Shown: positions 26,570 through 35,552, counted from the first letter of the stretch. The stretch: 64,000 bases of DNA from JAOUEA01 sp963790335 (GCA_963790335.1 CAWBOB010000008.1:496001-560000), one strand, 5' to 3'. The notes: generated by a model not told the origin, from the sequence alone. Numbers and translations: made by a program.

Positions 26570-27788
26570 CTACCCCGTCGCGCCGTCCGGCATCAGTGCG
26601 AACGCGATCACGGCGGCGAGCATCCAGGCGGCGAGCCAGACGAACGCGACTCCGGGGGAGACCGTGGACCATAGGATGCCGGCGACGGCGCTCGCCGCGA
26701 GGTTGCCGGCGCTCTGCATCGCGGCGAGCAGCCCGAACGCGCTGCCGCGGATCTGCTCGGGCGCCCGCGCCGCGACGGCGGCGTGTTCCGCGGTCTCAGC
26801 TGCGCCGATGCCGACGCCGGCGAGCACGAACCCCGCTGCGAGCACCGCCACGCTCGCTCCGGCGGCCGCGAACACCACGTAGGCCGCGAGGAACGACACT
26901 GCTCCCGCGAGTAGCACGAGCCGGGTGCCGTGCCGATCGCCGACGTGGCCGGCCGGCAGGCTCGTGAGCGCCGCGGCCACGTTGTATGCCACGTAGAGCA
27001 GCACGGCGATGCTCGCGGCTCGGTCCTGTCCACGCCCGGGCTCGAGCAGTTCGGTGGCGCGCAAGATGAGCAGCGTGGCGGCGCAGTTGCCGAACTCGAA
27101 CGCCCCCATGCCGGCGAACAGGCGCCCGAGTCCGCCCCTCAGCACCGGGCGCACCTGCAGGCGGATCGGCCGCCGCTCCCGTGCGCTCGGTCGCCGCACG
27201 TGTCGCACGGCGGCGAGCATCGCGACCGCCGCGAGCAGGCCTGGCACGAGTCGAGACGAGCATCGCCGTGCGCACGTCGAACATCGCGATCAGTGCGATC
27301 GCGAGCAGCGGCCCCACGATCGCCCCGAGGTTGTCCGCCGCGCGCTCGAACCCGTAGGCGCGCCCGTACGCCGCGGGCGGCACCACGTCGGCGAGGATCG
27401 CGTTGCGACTCGGACCGCGCACCCCGCGCGCGGCCCAGGCGCCGGTTCGCAGCACGAACACCTGCCACGGCGCGGCCGTGACCCCGATGCCGCTCGAGAG
27501 CACCGCGGTCGTCACGTACCCCCCGACCGCGACCTTCGCGCGCCGCTGTGGGTCGTCGGCGAGCGCCCCGCCGGCCAGCTTCGCGACGCCCGCCGCGCCG
27601 TCGGCGACCCCCTCGATCAGTCCGAGGGCCGACGCGGGTGCTCCCAGCGTGACCGTGAGGAAGCTCGGCAGCAGCGACGTCGGGATCTCGTGCCCCACAT
27701 CGGACAGGAAGCTCGCGAGCCCGATCGACCGCACGCCCGGGTTGAACCAGGCTGTGGTGGGGGCTCCGGATCCCACGTCTGGACTCAC
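26570..27788 (-). CDS. MFS transporter, frameshifted
   Basis: A 12-helix major facilitator protein of about 405 residues in two frames. The N-terminal half runs from GTG 27788 (NPGVRSIGLASFLSDVGHEI through RGVRGPSRNAILADVVPP to DVRTAMLVS). The C-terminal half resumes with VPGLLAAVAMLAAVRHV and ends at 26570. The switch lies near 27253; removing one base or adding two restores the frame. The substrate is unknown. Many homologues are annotated as drug or small-molecule exporters. Confidence 0.82.
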
Positions 27789-27829
27789 GTGGCTGAGTAT
27801 GACCCGACCGACCTGCCACACTCGAGGGC

Positions 27830-28303
27830 ATGACCGAGCCGTTCGTACCCGATGACTACGGGGCGCCGTCCGGGCTGGTGCTTCCCGGGATGCGCCTGGA
27901 GCCCCTCGGTCCCGAGCACAACGAGCGGGACCACGAGGCCTGGTCCTCGAGCATCGATCACATCCGAGCCACTCCCGGCTTCCGAGACAGTGACACGGAC
28001 GATGACGGCGATGCAGCGTGGCCACGCCCGATGTCGCTCGAGGAGAACCTGGGTGACCTGCAGGGCCACGCGGCCGACTTCGCAGCCCGGCGAGGCTTCA
28101 CATACAGCGTGCTCGACCCCGACACCGACGAGGTGATCGGCTGCGTCTACATCTACCCGTCGAAGGACGAGGATCACGACGCTCGCGTCGAGTCGTGGGT
28201 CCGCGCATCGCGTGCCGAGCTGGATACTGCGCTCTGGCATGCGGTCTCGGACTGGCTCGACGCTGACTGGCCCTTCTCGCGCGTCGACTACCGAAGTACC
28301 TGA
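27830..28303 (+). CDS. GNAT-family N-acetyltransferase-like protein
   Basis: A 157-residue protein. GFTYSVLDPDTDEVIGCVYI matches the central GNAT strands, and MRLEPLGPEHNERDHEAW resembles the start of the domain. The canonical acetyl-CoA loop (Q/RxxGxG/A) is not evident, so binding may be altered; this subgroup occurs as uncharacterised proteins in actinobacteria. It is divergent from the MFS gene and converges with ychF. Confidence 0.7.
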   Translation: MTEPFVPDDYGAPSGLVLPGMRLEPLGPEHNERDHEAWSSSIDHIRATPGFRDSDTDDDGDAAWPRPMSLEENLGDLQGHAADFAARRGFTYSVLDPDTDEVIGCVYIYPSKDEDHDARVESWVRASRAELDTALWHAVSDWLDADWPFSRVDYRST

Positions 28304-28374
28304 ATGGCCTGACGCACGATCCGCTTCCGCGAGTCCAGGAAGTGGACGCCGATATCGTCTGGTGGGTCTCGTGC

Positions 28375-29357
28375 TCAGACCGCGAAGCGCACGTGGAGGA
28401 TGTCGCCCTTCAGCCACCTCGTAGTCCTTGCCTTCGACGCGGAGCTTGCCGCTCGACTTGGCGGCGTCCATGGAGCCGGCGGCGACCAGTTCCTCGTAAC
28501 CGATCACCTCGGCGCGGATGAAGCCGCGTTCCAGGTCGGTGTGGATCACGCCTGAGGCCTCGGGCGCCTTGGCGCCGCGGCGCACCTCCCACGCGCGGGT
28601 CTCGTCCTCGCCCGTCGTGAGGAAGGTGATGAGGTCGAGCGCGCGGTAGCAGGCTTCGATCACGGTCTCGAGGCCCGGCTGCGACACGCCGAACTCCTCG
28701 AGCAACGCGCGGGCGTCGTCGGCGTCCATCTCCGCCGTCTCGGCCTCGATCGAGGCGTACACGCCGACCGCGCCGGCAGCCGCGAGCTCGGGCGGCACGT
28801 CGAGTCCTTCCTCGAGGTTGGCCACGACGACCTCGGGCTTCAGGGTGAGGGGCGCGATGCCGCGCAGGTGCACGACGTCGTCATCGGTCACGCCGGCGTC
28901 GCGTAACGGCCGTCTCGGCGTCGAGGGCCTCCTTGGCTCGCCGCAGCGCGTCCACCTCGGGGCCGGGCTTCTGCCGCGCCTTCTTCACCGCCTTGTCGAG
29001 CGCGCTCTCGATCACGGCGAGGTCGGCGAGCAACAGTTCCGCGCGCAAAGTCTCGAGGTCGTCCACGGGGGTGGCGTCGGCGCCGAAGCACCGCAGCACG
29101 ACCGCGAGCGCATCGACTTCCCGCAGCTTCGCGAGGCCCTGGGCGCTCGACACGCCGCCGGGCACGTCGACGAACCGCACCTGCGCCGCCACCGTCTTGG
29201 CCGAGCGTTCCATCTCGGTGAGCACCGCGAGCCGCTCATCGGGCACCGGAACGACCGCGACGTTGGCCTGGCCGCCGTGCGATCCGGCGCGCGTGAGCGC
29301 CGTGAACAGCGTGGACTTGCCGCTGTATGGAACGCCGACGATCCCGATGTCCTTCAC
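28375..29357 (-). CDS. ychF: YchF-type GTPase/ATPase, two frameshifts
   Basis: An OBG-family P-loop protein of about 327 residues. G1 is GVPYSGKSTLF in place of the common NxGKS form, G3 is VDVPG, then LKPEVVVANLEEG, and the C-terminal TGS-like domain runs VIHTDLERGFIRAEVIGYEE to GDILHVRFAV. The frame changes near 28905 and near 28405; both are fixed by removing one base or adding two. The start is GTG 29357, with TAGTCT ending 8 nt upstream. YchF is nearly universal and ribosome-associated, so a real loss would be surprising. It is shorter than E. coli YchF (363). Confidence 0.82.
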
Positions 29358-29649
29358 GGCCGGCGAGACTAACAGGGGCCTCAGGCGGGCCTGTCGACAC
29401 CGTCCGAACGCCGCCCGCGCCCATGCCGGGGCGCATGCGGCAGCCGAAGTGCTTCGGACCTTCGACCTCGACGAACCGCCCTTGGACCCATGCGCCGCAA
29501 CGCGTGAGGCGACCGATGTCTATGGGGAGACCGGGCGGGGCGGAGTGCCGCCAGACCCACTCCGTTCCGCCAGGTCCGTTCCCGTGGCTGCACGCGCTGC
29601 CCGGGATCCGGACGGGGGGTTCGACCAGGCTGGCACGGGGGCATCACGT
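29358..29649. other. Gene-poor interval between ychF and sodN
   Basis: About 290 nt that hold the ychF promoter at the left edge (TAGTCT, complement of 29366-29371). Open frames are present on both strands, but none has a start with plausible context or a recognisable domain. I see no RNA gene. The sequence is less coding-like than its surroundings. Confidence 0.4.
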
Positions 29650-29686
29650 CCGGCGGGCCGGGGATCCGACGGCCCCGGTCCGCCGG
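29650..29686 (-). terminator. Strong hairpin downstream of sodN
   Basis: Arms CCGGCGGGCCGGGG (29650-29663) and CCCCGGTCCGCCGG (29673-29686) pair over 14 positions with one wobble and a 9-nt loop. It lies 25 nt beyond the sodN stop in the direction of that gene. No U-run follows, so it may act as a transcript end or a stabilising structure. Confidence 0.55.
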
Positions 29687-29711
29687 CTCTCCGCGCCTTC
29701 GAGAAGCAGAG

Positions 29712-30128
29712 CTAGCTCTTCGTCTCCCAGAAGATCTTGGCGATCTCGTCGATGGCGTCGAGCAGCTTCTGACCCTGCGCCGGGTCGCTCGAGCGCTTCG
29801 ATGCACCCGCGAGCTTCGTGGCGTTCCAGAACGTGTCGTGCAGGTCCGAGTACTTCTCGAGGTGCTCGGGCTTGAAGTAGTCGGTCCACAGCACCCACAG
29901 GTGGTGCTTCACGAGGTCGGCACGCTGCTCCTTGATGAACATGCAGCGCTCGCGGTACTCCTCGGCGGTCTCGGTGTCGGACTTCTTGCCCTCGGGATCC
30001 TGCAGACGTTCCTGGATCGCCTTCACCGATTCGGCCTCGACGCGGGCCTGCGCCGGGTCGTACACACCGCACGGCACGTCGCAGTGCGCATGGACGATGC
30101 GCCGCGGCTTGAGGAATGCTTCGAGCAA
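29712..30128 (-). CDS. sodN: Nickel superoxide dismutase
   Basis: A 138-residue precursor of the Ni-dependent enzyme that converts superoxide to hydrogen peroxide and oxygen. A 14-residue leader (MLEAFLKPRRIVHA) precedes the nickel hook HCDVPCGVY, in which His1, Cys2 and Cys6 of the mature protein bind nickel. KHHLWVLWTDYFKPEHL and LHDTFWNATKLAGASK are also conserved. The start is TTG at 30126-30128, preceded by GGAGGGAGGGG. The divergent neighbour encodes the protease expected to cut the leader. Confidence 0.95.
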   Translation of the reverse strand: MLEAFLKPRRIVHAHCDVPCGVYDPAQARVEAESVKAIQERLQDPEGKKSDTETAEEYRERCMFIKEQRADLVKHHLWVLWTDYFKPEHLEKYSDLHDTFWNATKLAGASKRSSDPAQGQKLLDAIDEIAKIFWETKS

Positions 30129-30640
30129 TGGAATCCCCTCCCTCCGATGGAACGGATCGGTCCGCCGATGCCGGCGGCGATGCCGGGATCGTGTCCGGTT
30201 CCGCTTCGGCTGAAACCTATCACCGAGGCCGGAAGCGGGCTGCCGGCGCCGGCGCGACCGTGCTCACGGTGGCCGGGCTGGCGTGGGCATGCCTGCGCTC
30301 CCGGCCTTCCCGGGTGCAGATCGAAGGCGCATCGATGGCGCCGACGCTCCTCCCGGGGGACTGGGCGTTGGTCGCCGCACCGCGCCGGTTCGTCCGCGGC
30401 GACGTCGTCGTGGTCGAGCATCCCGCACGGCCGGGCTACGAGATGGTGAAGCGCTTGGTGGGCGTGCCCGGTGATCGGGCGGATGGTCGCACGCTCGGCG
30501 CCGGCGAGTTCTGGGTCGAAGGCGACCACGAGCCGGCATCGACCGACTCGCGTGCCTTCGGGCCGGTGCGCGCCGAGGCGCTCACGGCGAAGGTGCTGCT
30601 CGTCTACTGGCCGCCGGAGCGTCGCCGCCGGGTCAGGTAA
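30128..30640 (+). CDS. sodX: Nickel-type superoxide dismutase maturation protease (S26 family)
   Basis: A protein of about 170 residues with an N-terminal polar stretch, a hydrophobic segment (AGATVLTVAGLAWACL) and a compact signal-peptidase fold. Ser is in IEGASMAPTLLPGDWALV and Lys in YEMVKRLVGVPGD. It should cleave the leader of SodN so that His1 can bind nickel. With ATG 30128 the start codon overlaps that of sodN on the other strand, and the first codons overlay the sodN ribosome-binding site. GTG 30191 is a possible later start. The pairing with sodN is standard. Confidence 0.88.
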   Translation: MESPPSDGTDRSADAGGDAGIVSGSASAETYHRGRKRAAGAGATVLTVAGLAWACLRSRPSRVQIEGASMAPTLLPGDWALVAAPRRFVRGDVVVVEHPARPGYEMVKRLVGVPGDRADGRTLGAGEFWVEGDHEPASTDSRAFGPVRAEALTAKVLLVYWPPERRRRVR

Positions 30641-32117
30641 CGAGCTCGCACCCGCTCGAGCGCCGATCGCGACCATCGGCCTCGCATCGGTCGCGTCCGG
30701 GACCGCCGGCGAGCCGGTCGCGTCCGGGTCCACCGGCGAGCCGGTCGTCGCCTGCCTCGCCTCGCACGCGGTCGTCACCGGCTCCCCCGTCGAAGCGATC
30801 CTCGCCGGGACCAGCGATCAACAGGTCGCCGCCCGCTCCACCGCACGCCCGGTCGTCGCCGATCGAGCCCTGGAACTCGTCGTCACCATCCAGGCCGAGG
30901 AAGGCGTCGGGACCTCGCCCACCGCTCAACTCGTCGTCGTGCGGGGTGCCGACGATGTTCACGACGACGCCGAGGCAGTGCACGAGCTCGTAGGCTCCGG
31001 CATCGCAGCGACGGTCGCGTGGTGCGCCCCGCTGATCGCGTTCGCCGCAGTCGCCCGCCAGGTCGACCGCCGGGCTCCGTGCCGAGAGCGCCATCGTGGG
31101 CGTGGGGCCGCCGTTCGGTGCCAGCTGCAGGAGTCGCGCGTCTGTGTCCCGTCGATCGCTCGCGGAATCGAACCCGCACCGGTGCCCCTGGTCCAGGTTG
31201 TCGCCGAGGCTCTGCATGGCGCCGCGGCACTGGCGGGCGCGACCGGCACGGTTCCCCGCCACGATCGAGCGCCCGGCGTCGACCGAAGCCCCGGGCGCGA
31301 CGACGACACCGCCGCCGGTCGCGGCTCGATTCGCTCCCACCGTCGTCGCCGTGAGCTCGGCTTGGCCGGCGAGCCGGAGCCCTCCTCCCTCGTCGCCGGC
31401 CGTGTTCTCGGCCACCGTCGTGTCGTCGAGCACGGTGGTCGAACCGGGTCCGGACCAGATCCCTCCACCGTCGCTCGCACGGTTCGAGACGATCGCGGAG
31501 CCCGACACGACCAGCGCGCCGCCGTTCCACACACCACCGCCCGCCGCCGCCCGGTTGCCGATGACCAGCGAGTCGGTCAGTCGCGCACGAGCGGGCGCGG
31601 CGATCGCGATGGCCCCGCCTCGGTCGGCGACCCCGCCGACCATCGTGACGCGCACGAGGTGGACGACGCCGCCCCGCACGTCGATGCCGGCCCCGGTCAG
31701 CGAGGCGGTGCGCGCGCCGAAGAGCGTGAGGCCCGCGAGCGTCACGCGCGCGAGAGGATCACGCCGGGGCGCGACCGTGAACGCCGACGCCCCGAGCGCC
31801 GTCGCGTCGATGAAGACCCCCGTCTCGCCCACGCCCGCGAGTTCGACAGCGCGGCGGAGCTCGATCGAACCGTGGCCGACCCCTCCCGTGCCCCCGCGTG
31901 TGAGGGGATAGAAGCCGGATGGGATGACGATGCGCGTGCCGGCCCGAGCGCTCTTCACCGCGTCGCGGAGCGAGCAATCCCCGTCGGCGCACGAGCCGTC
32001 GAACGTGTCGGTGGTGGTGTCGATCGTGATCGTGGTGGCCGCGAGGGTCATCGGCGCAGGCATCGCCACGAAGGCGCCCGCGAGGCAGGCGGCCACGACG
32101 GCGATGCGGCGGACCAT
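30633..32117 (-). CDS. Secreted parallel beta-helix protein with C-terminal RTX calcium repeats
   Basis: A 494-residue exported protein. A signal peptide (VRRIAVVAACLAGAFVAM to LAATTI) is followed by the CSLRDAV motif typical of right-handed beta-helix surface proteins, then repeated GGGI/GGGL/GGGV strand turns over residues 150-330, then a choice-of-anchor-like cap (DAGAYEL). The last 100 residues carry nonapeptide calcium repeats such as GGRGPDAFLGLDGDDEF and GGAGDDRVRGEAGDDRL. It is likely a cell-surface or released adhesin or carbohydrate-associated protein. The start is ATG 32117. It is divergent from the metalloprotease and ends 8 nt inside the converging protease-maturation gene. Confidence 0.8.
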   Translation of the reverse strand: MVRRIAVVAACLAGAFVAMPAPMTLAATTITIDTTTDTFDGSCADGDCSLRDAVKSARAGTRIVIPSGFYPLTRGGTGGVGHGSIELRRAVELAGVGETGVFIDATALGASAFTVAPRRDPLARVTLAGLTLFGARTASLTGAGIDVRGGVVHLVRVTMVGGVADRGGAIAIAAPARARLTDSLVIGNRAAAGGGVWNGGALVVSGSAIVSNRASDGGGIWSGPGSTTVLDDTTVAENTAGDEGGGLRLAGQAELTATTVGANRAATGGGVVVAPGASVDAGRSIVAGNRAGRARQCRGAMQSLGDNLDQGHRCGFDSASDRRDTDARLLQLAPNGGPTPTMALSARSPAVDLAGDCGERDQRGAPRDRRCDAGAYELVHCLGVVVNIVGTPHDDELSGGRGPDAFLGLDGDDEFQGSIGDDRACGGAGGDLLIAGPGEDRFDGGAGDDRVRGEAGDDRLAGGPGRDRLAGGPGRDRCEADGRDRRSSGCELVT

Positions 32118-32339
32118 CACGCCGCGGATGCTACTCGCCGCTCCGGAACCGGGCATCCGGGCCGCGGGCCCTCAAGCGCGGTGTCGTGTCCTACGATGCA
32201 TGGGTCATCACATCCGACGAGGAGCACGTCCTGAACCCGGCCCTTCCCCCGGTTCCACCCCGGCCCGACCTCGCCACCGGCGGCGTGGCCACCGCTGCGA
32301 GCTCCGCTCGAGCCCCCTCGCCGGCGGTTCCCCAGGTGG

Positions 32340-33033
32340 GTGATCGGCTCCGCGGTGCTCACCGTGGTGATGATGGTGTCGGCGGCCGTCACGTCGTACA
32401 TCGTTCGGTACGACCCCGACGAGCACCGTGACGAGTACGCGTTCATCGCGCAAGGGTCGGCGCGGCCCCGTTCGCTGGAACCCGTGCGAGCCCCTGCGCT
32501 ACGTCGTGAACGTCGCCGACGCGCCTCCCGGCTCGATCGCCGACGTGCAGGAAGCCGTGCGCCGCATCTCGGCCGTCACGGGCGTCGCGTTCGCCTACGA
32601 AGGTCTCACCGACGAGGTGCTCGAGCGGCGCCGCGATGTGGTGCAGGAAGACCGCTACGGCGACCGCTGGGCACCCGTGCTCGTGACGTGGGTCGACCCC
32701 GATACGTCGAGCGTGTCGTTCCGCAGCGACGGTGACATCGCGGCGGGGGTCGCGACACCCTTCACGCCGCCCGGCAGCGACGTGATCGTGAGCGGCTGGA
32801 TCGCGATCAACGCCGACGATCCGAACGTGCCGGGGTTCGACTCACCCGACGCACAGGGCCCGATCGTGCTGCACGAGTGGGGCCACGTGATGGGCCTCGA
32901 TCACGTCGAGGAATCCGGACAGCTCATGCACCCGTCGGGAGGAGGCGTCTCGGACCTCGGGCCGGGTGACATCGAGGGCCTCCGCCGCATCGGCCGCTCC
33001 GAAGGCTGCCTCGAGACCCCCGCGGTGCCGTAG
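32340..33033 (+). CDS. Matrixin-like zinc metalloprotease, frameshifted
   Basis: A secreted or anchored protease. The N-terminus (GTG 32340; VIGSAVLTVVMMVSAAVTSY) is a signal-anchor, followed by RYDPDEHRDEYAFIAQGS. The frame then shifts near 32472 and continues with GPVRWNPCEPLRYVV to the zinc motif HEWGHVMGLDH and LMHPSGGG, a Met-turn-like site. HExxHxxGxxH is diagnostic for metzincins. Repair needs one base removed or two added. The true start may lie further upstream, since the frame is open from 32235 (EPPRRRFPRW). Confidence 0.78.
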
Positions 33034-33104
33034 CGACGTCGCGTTGCGGGATCCCCGGGTCGCGTGATCGTGCGCGATTGTTGGGAACACGCGTGAGGAC
33101 TATG

Positions 33105-33188
33105 GTGTTGCACCTGCACATGATCTGCACGCGCGAAGCCGGCATCGTGGGGGCCATGATCCCCGATCGCATCTGCTGTCCCTGCTGA
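33105..33188 (+). CDS. Cysteine-rich leader peptide upstream of tusA
   Basis: A short frame ending RICCPC-stop. From ATG 33120 it encodes 22 residues; from the in-frame GTG 33105 it encodes 27. Four of its codons are Cys, with TGC TGT CCC TGC just before the TGA. It sits 67 nt upstream of tusA, which encodes a sulfur carrier. Short polycysteine ORFs upstream of sulfur genes are known in mycobacteria as cysteine-responsive attenuators. Translation here is inferred from the codon pattern and the hairpin that overlaps the Cys codons. Confidence 0.55.
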   Translation: MLHLHMICTREAGIVGAMIPDRICCPC

Positions 33189-33196
33189 CCAGGGAC
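33178..33196 (+). promoter_or_regulatory. Attenuator-like hairpin overlapping Cys codons of the leader ORF
   Basis: GTCCCTG (33178-33184) and CAGGGAC (33190-33196) form a perfect 7-bp stem with a 5-nt loop that contains the leader stop codon. A ribosome stalled at the terminal Cys codons would block the left arm. This is the arrangement expected if cysteine supply alters downstream structure and expression of tusA-dsrE. Confidence 0.5.
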
Positions 33197-33255
33197 GGCC
33201 TCAGCGCCGCGCGCCACCTGCTTCCTCGTCCCTTCACCGCACCGGAGGTGCACCC

Positions 33256-33501
33256 ATGTCTTCGACCCTTTCCACCAGCGCTGCGATCACCGTCGACGCC
33301 CGGGGGCAGTCGTGCCCGGGTCCGCTCGTCACGCTCGCGAAGGCCTTGCGGGAAGCCGGCAGCGGCGACCTGCTCGAGCTCATCGCCACCGACCCCGGCT
33401 CACGCTCCGACGTGCCGAGCTGGGCGGAGATCAGCGGGAACGAGCTGCTCGAGTCGAGCGAGGGCGGCGGCGAGTACCGCTTCCTCGTCAGGAAGGTCTG
33501 A
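33256..33501 (+). CDS. tusA: TusA-like sulfur carrier protein
   Basis: An 81-residue SirA/TusA-fold protein. The sulfur-accepting cysteine is in DARGQSCPGPLVTLAKAL, the diagnostic CPxP motif. It carries persulfide sulfur between sulfurtransferases. Start ATG 33256 is preceded by GGAGGT. The dsrE-type gene begins 2 nt after its stop, so they form an operon for sulfur relay, headed by a cysteine-rich leader ORF. Confidence 0.92.
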   Translation: MSSTLSTSAAITVDARGQSCPGPLVTLAKALREAGSGDLLELIATDPGSRSDVPSWAEISGNELLESSEGGGEYRFLVRKV

Positions 33502-33502
33502 G

Positions 33503-34087
33503 ATGTCCGTCGAGACGCTCGGTTCGGGTGAGCTCGTCGACACCCCGGCCTACGTCGACCTGCTGCGGCGCGTCGAGGCGCTGGAAGCTGCCTCGGTCGG
33601 CGCCGTCGCGAAGAAGAACAAGCTCACGATCATCGCGTGGGGCGGCGACCTGGATCGCATCTGGCCGACGACGATCCTCGCGACGACCGCGGCGGCCAGC
33701 GGCATGGAGTCGACGGTGTTCTTCACGTTCTGGGGACTGTTCGCGATCGTGCGACCCGGCGTGCGCATCACGGGCGACAACTGGATGCAGAAGATGATGA
33801 GCGCCATGAACCCCGGCTCGGCCGCCAGAGCGAAGCTCTCGCATTACAACTTCGCCGGCGCCGGGCCCGCGATGTTCAAGAAGCTCGCCGGCGACCGTCA
33901 TGTCGCCGAGCCCGAGGAGCTGATCGCGACCGCTCAGGAGCTCGGCGTGCGGCTCATCCCGTGCCAGATGACGATGGACCTGCTCGGGCTGCAACGCTCG
34001 GACCTGCTCGACGGACTCGAGGAGCCGATCGGGGCGGCCACGGCGATCGCCGAGATGCGCGACGCCGCGGTCTCCTTGTTCATCTAG
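33503..34087 (+). CDS. DsrE/DsrF/DrsH-like sulfur-relay family protein
   Basis: A 194-residue DsrE-fold protein. KLTIIAWGGDLDRIWPTTILATTAAASGMESTVFFTFWG matches the family core in outline, and LIPCQMTMDLLGL carries the cysteine that in relatives (often annotated peroxiredoxin-family or DsrE2) accepts sulfur. A coiled-coil-like stretch lies at residues 15-35. Pairing with tusA is the rule for DsrE2 proteins and implies persulfide transfer or storage. Confidence 0.85.
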   Translation: MSVETLGSGELVDTPAYVDLLRRVEALEAASVGAVAKKNKLTIIAWGGDLDRIWPTTILATTAAASGMESTVFFTFWGLFAIVRPGVRITGDNWMQKMMSAMNPGSAARAKLSHYNFAGAGPAMFKKLAGDRHVAEPEELIATAQELGVRLIPCQMTMDLLGLQRSDLLDGLEEPIGAATAIAEMRDAAVSLFI

Positions 34088-34139
34088 GAAGAGCCGGTCA
34101 GGGCGCCGGACAGCTGAGCGAGGTCCATAGACTCGCCCG

Positions 34140-35519
34140 GTGAGCGCCGAGCCGCAGCAGCCGCAGCAGCACGGGGTGTCGTTCGGTGAAGCCACGCGCT
34201 TCTGGGTGAAACTCGGCTTCATCAACTTCGGAGGCCCTGCGGGACAGATCGCGCTGATGCACGACGAGATCGTCGAGCGACGGCGGTGGGTGACGAACTC
34301 GCGGTTCCTGCATGCGTTGAACTACTGCACGTTGCTCCCCGGCCCCGAGGCGCAACAGCTCGCGATCTACATCGGGTGGCTCCTGCATCGCGTCAAAGGC
34401 GGGCTGGTCGCCGGCATCACGTTCGTGCTGCCGAGCGTGTTCGTGATGTTCGGCCTGTCGTGGCTCTACGCCGCGCATGGCAACGTGACCTGGGTGAGCG
34501 CGGTGTTCGCGGGGCTCGCACCCGCCGTGATCGCGATCGTGGCGGCGGCGACCATCCGCATCGGGGCGAAGGCCCTCGCCAACGTCCTCATGCTCGGCGT
34601 CGCGACCGCCTCGTTCGTGGCGATCTTCGTGCTGCACGTCCCGTTCCCGGTGATCGTGCTGGTCGCCGCGGTGATCGGGTTCATGGGTGGTGTGGTGCGA
34701 CCGGATCTGTTCGAGGTCGGGGTCGCGCGCGAGCTGGAGGAGCAGGGGCGTGTCGCGCTCGCCGACGACGGGGTCCGCCCTGCACACACGCTGCCGTCGA
34801 CGACGCGCGCGGTGCGAACGCTCGCCGTGGGCCTGGTCGTGTGGCTCGTGCCGATCGCGCTCGTCGCCGCGTGGCGTGGCGGAGGCGACACGCTCACCGA
34901 TATGGGCTGGTTCTTCTCGCGCGCCTCCCTCGTCACGTTCGGAGGTGCGTATGCCGTGCTCGCCTACGTCAACGTCGCGGCGGTGCAGAGCTACGGGTGG
35001 CTGCTTCCGGGGCAGATGGTGGTCGGGCTCGGGCTCGCAGAGAGCACGCCCGGTCCGCTCATCATGGTGCTCGAGTTCGTCGGCTTCGTCGGCGCCTATC
35101 AGAACCCCGGCGGTCTCGACCCGCTCATCGCCGGCACGCTCGGCGCCGCGATCGCGGTGTGGGCGACGTTCGCGCCCTGCTTCTTGTGGATCTTCCTCGG
35201 TGCGCCGTACATCGAGAGCCTGCGCGGCAACCGTCGCCTCGCCGCTACGCTCGAGACGGTGACCGCCGCCGTCGTCGGCGTCATCGCCAACCTCGCCGTC
35301 ACGTTCGCGATCGCGGCACTGTTCGAGGAAGTCGGCACCGCCCGGCTGCTGGCACGGTTCGACCTTCCCAGCCCGGTCTGGTCCAGCCTCGACGTCTTCG
35401 CAGCGGTGGTCGCGTCCGTCGCCTTCATCGGCCTCTGGCGCCTGCGATGGAAGGTGCTGCCGGTGATCGCCGGCTGCGCCGCCCTCGGTCTAGTCTGGTA
35501 TGGACTACTAGAACGCTGA
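34140..35519 (+). CDS. chrA: Chromate transporter family (ChrA) permease
   Basis: A 459-residue protein with two CHR domains, each about 190 residues with several membrane helices. Domain one has LGFINFGGPAGQIALMH and NYCTLLPGPEAQQLAIYIGW; domain two has ASLVTFGGAYAVLAYV and GLGLAESTPGPLIMVLEFVG. The family exports chromate and may carry other oxyanions such as sulfate. The start is GTG 34140, with TAGACT ending 6 nt upstream and no ribosome-binding site. It follows tusA-dsrE by 52 nt but appears to have its own promoter. Confidence 0.9.
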   Translation: MSAEPQQPQQHGVSFGEATRFWVKLGFINFGGPAGQIALMHDEIVERRRWVTNSRFLHALNYCTLLPGPEAQQLAIYIGWLLHRVKGGLVAGITFVLPSVFVMFGLSWLYAAHGNVTWVSAVFAGLAPAVIAIVAAATIRIGAKALANVLMLGVATASFVAIFVLHVPFPVIVLVAAVIGFMGGVVRPDLFEVGVARELEEQGRVALADDGVRPAHTLPSTTRAVRTLAVGLVVWLVPIALVAAWRGGGDTLTDMGWFFSRASLVTFGGAYAVLAYVNVAAVQSYGWLLPGQMVVGLGLAESTPGPLIMVLEFVGFVGAYQNPGGLDPLIAGTLGAAIAVWATFAPCFLWIFLGAPYIESLRGNRRLAATLETVTAAVVGVIANLAVTFAIAALFEEVGTARLLARFDLPSPVWSSLDVFAAVVASVAFIGLWRLRWKVLPVIAGCAALGLVWYGLLER

Positions 35520-35552
35520 GTGATGGGCGGCGGCGCCGGATCGGGTCACTCG

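Noticed and set aside
29381..29711. Several short frames between ychF and sodN
   Set aside because: No ribosome-binding site, leaderless hexamer or domain; treated as intergenic.
30471..32234. 587-codon plus-strand frame opposite the beta-helix gene
   Set aside because: Shadow frame with skewed composition; the minus-strand product has a signal peptide and calcium repeats.
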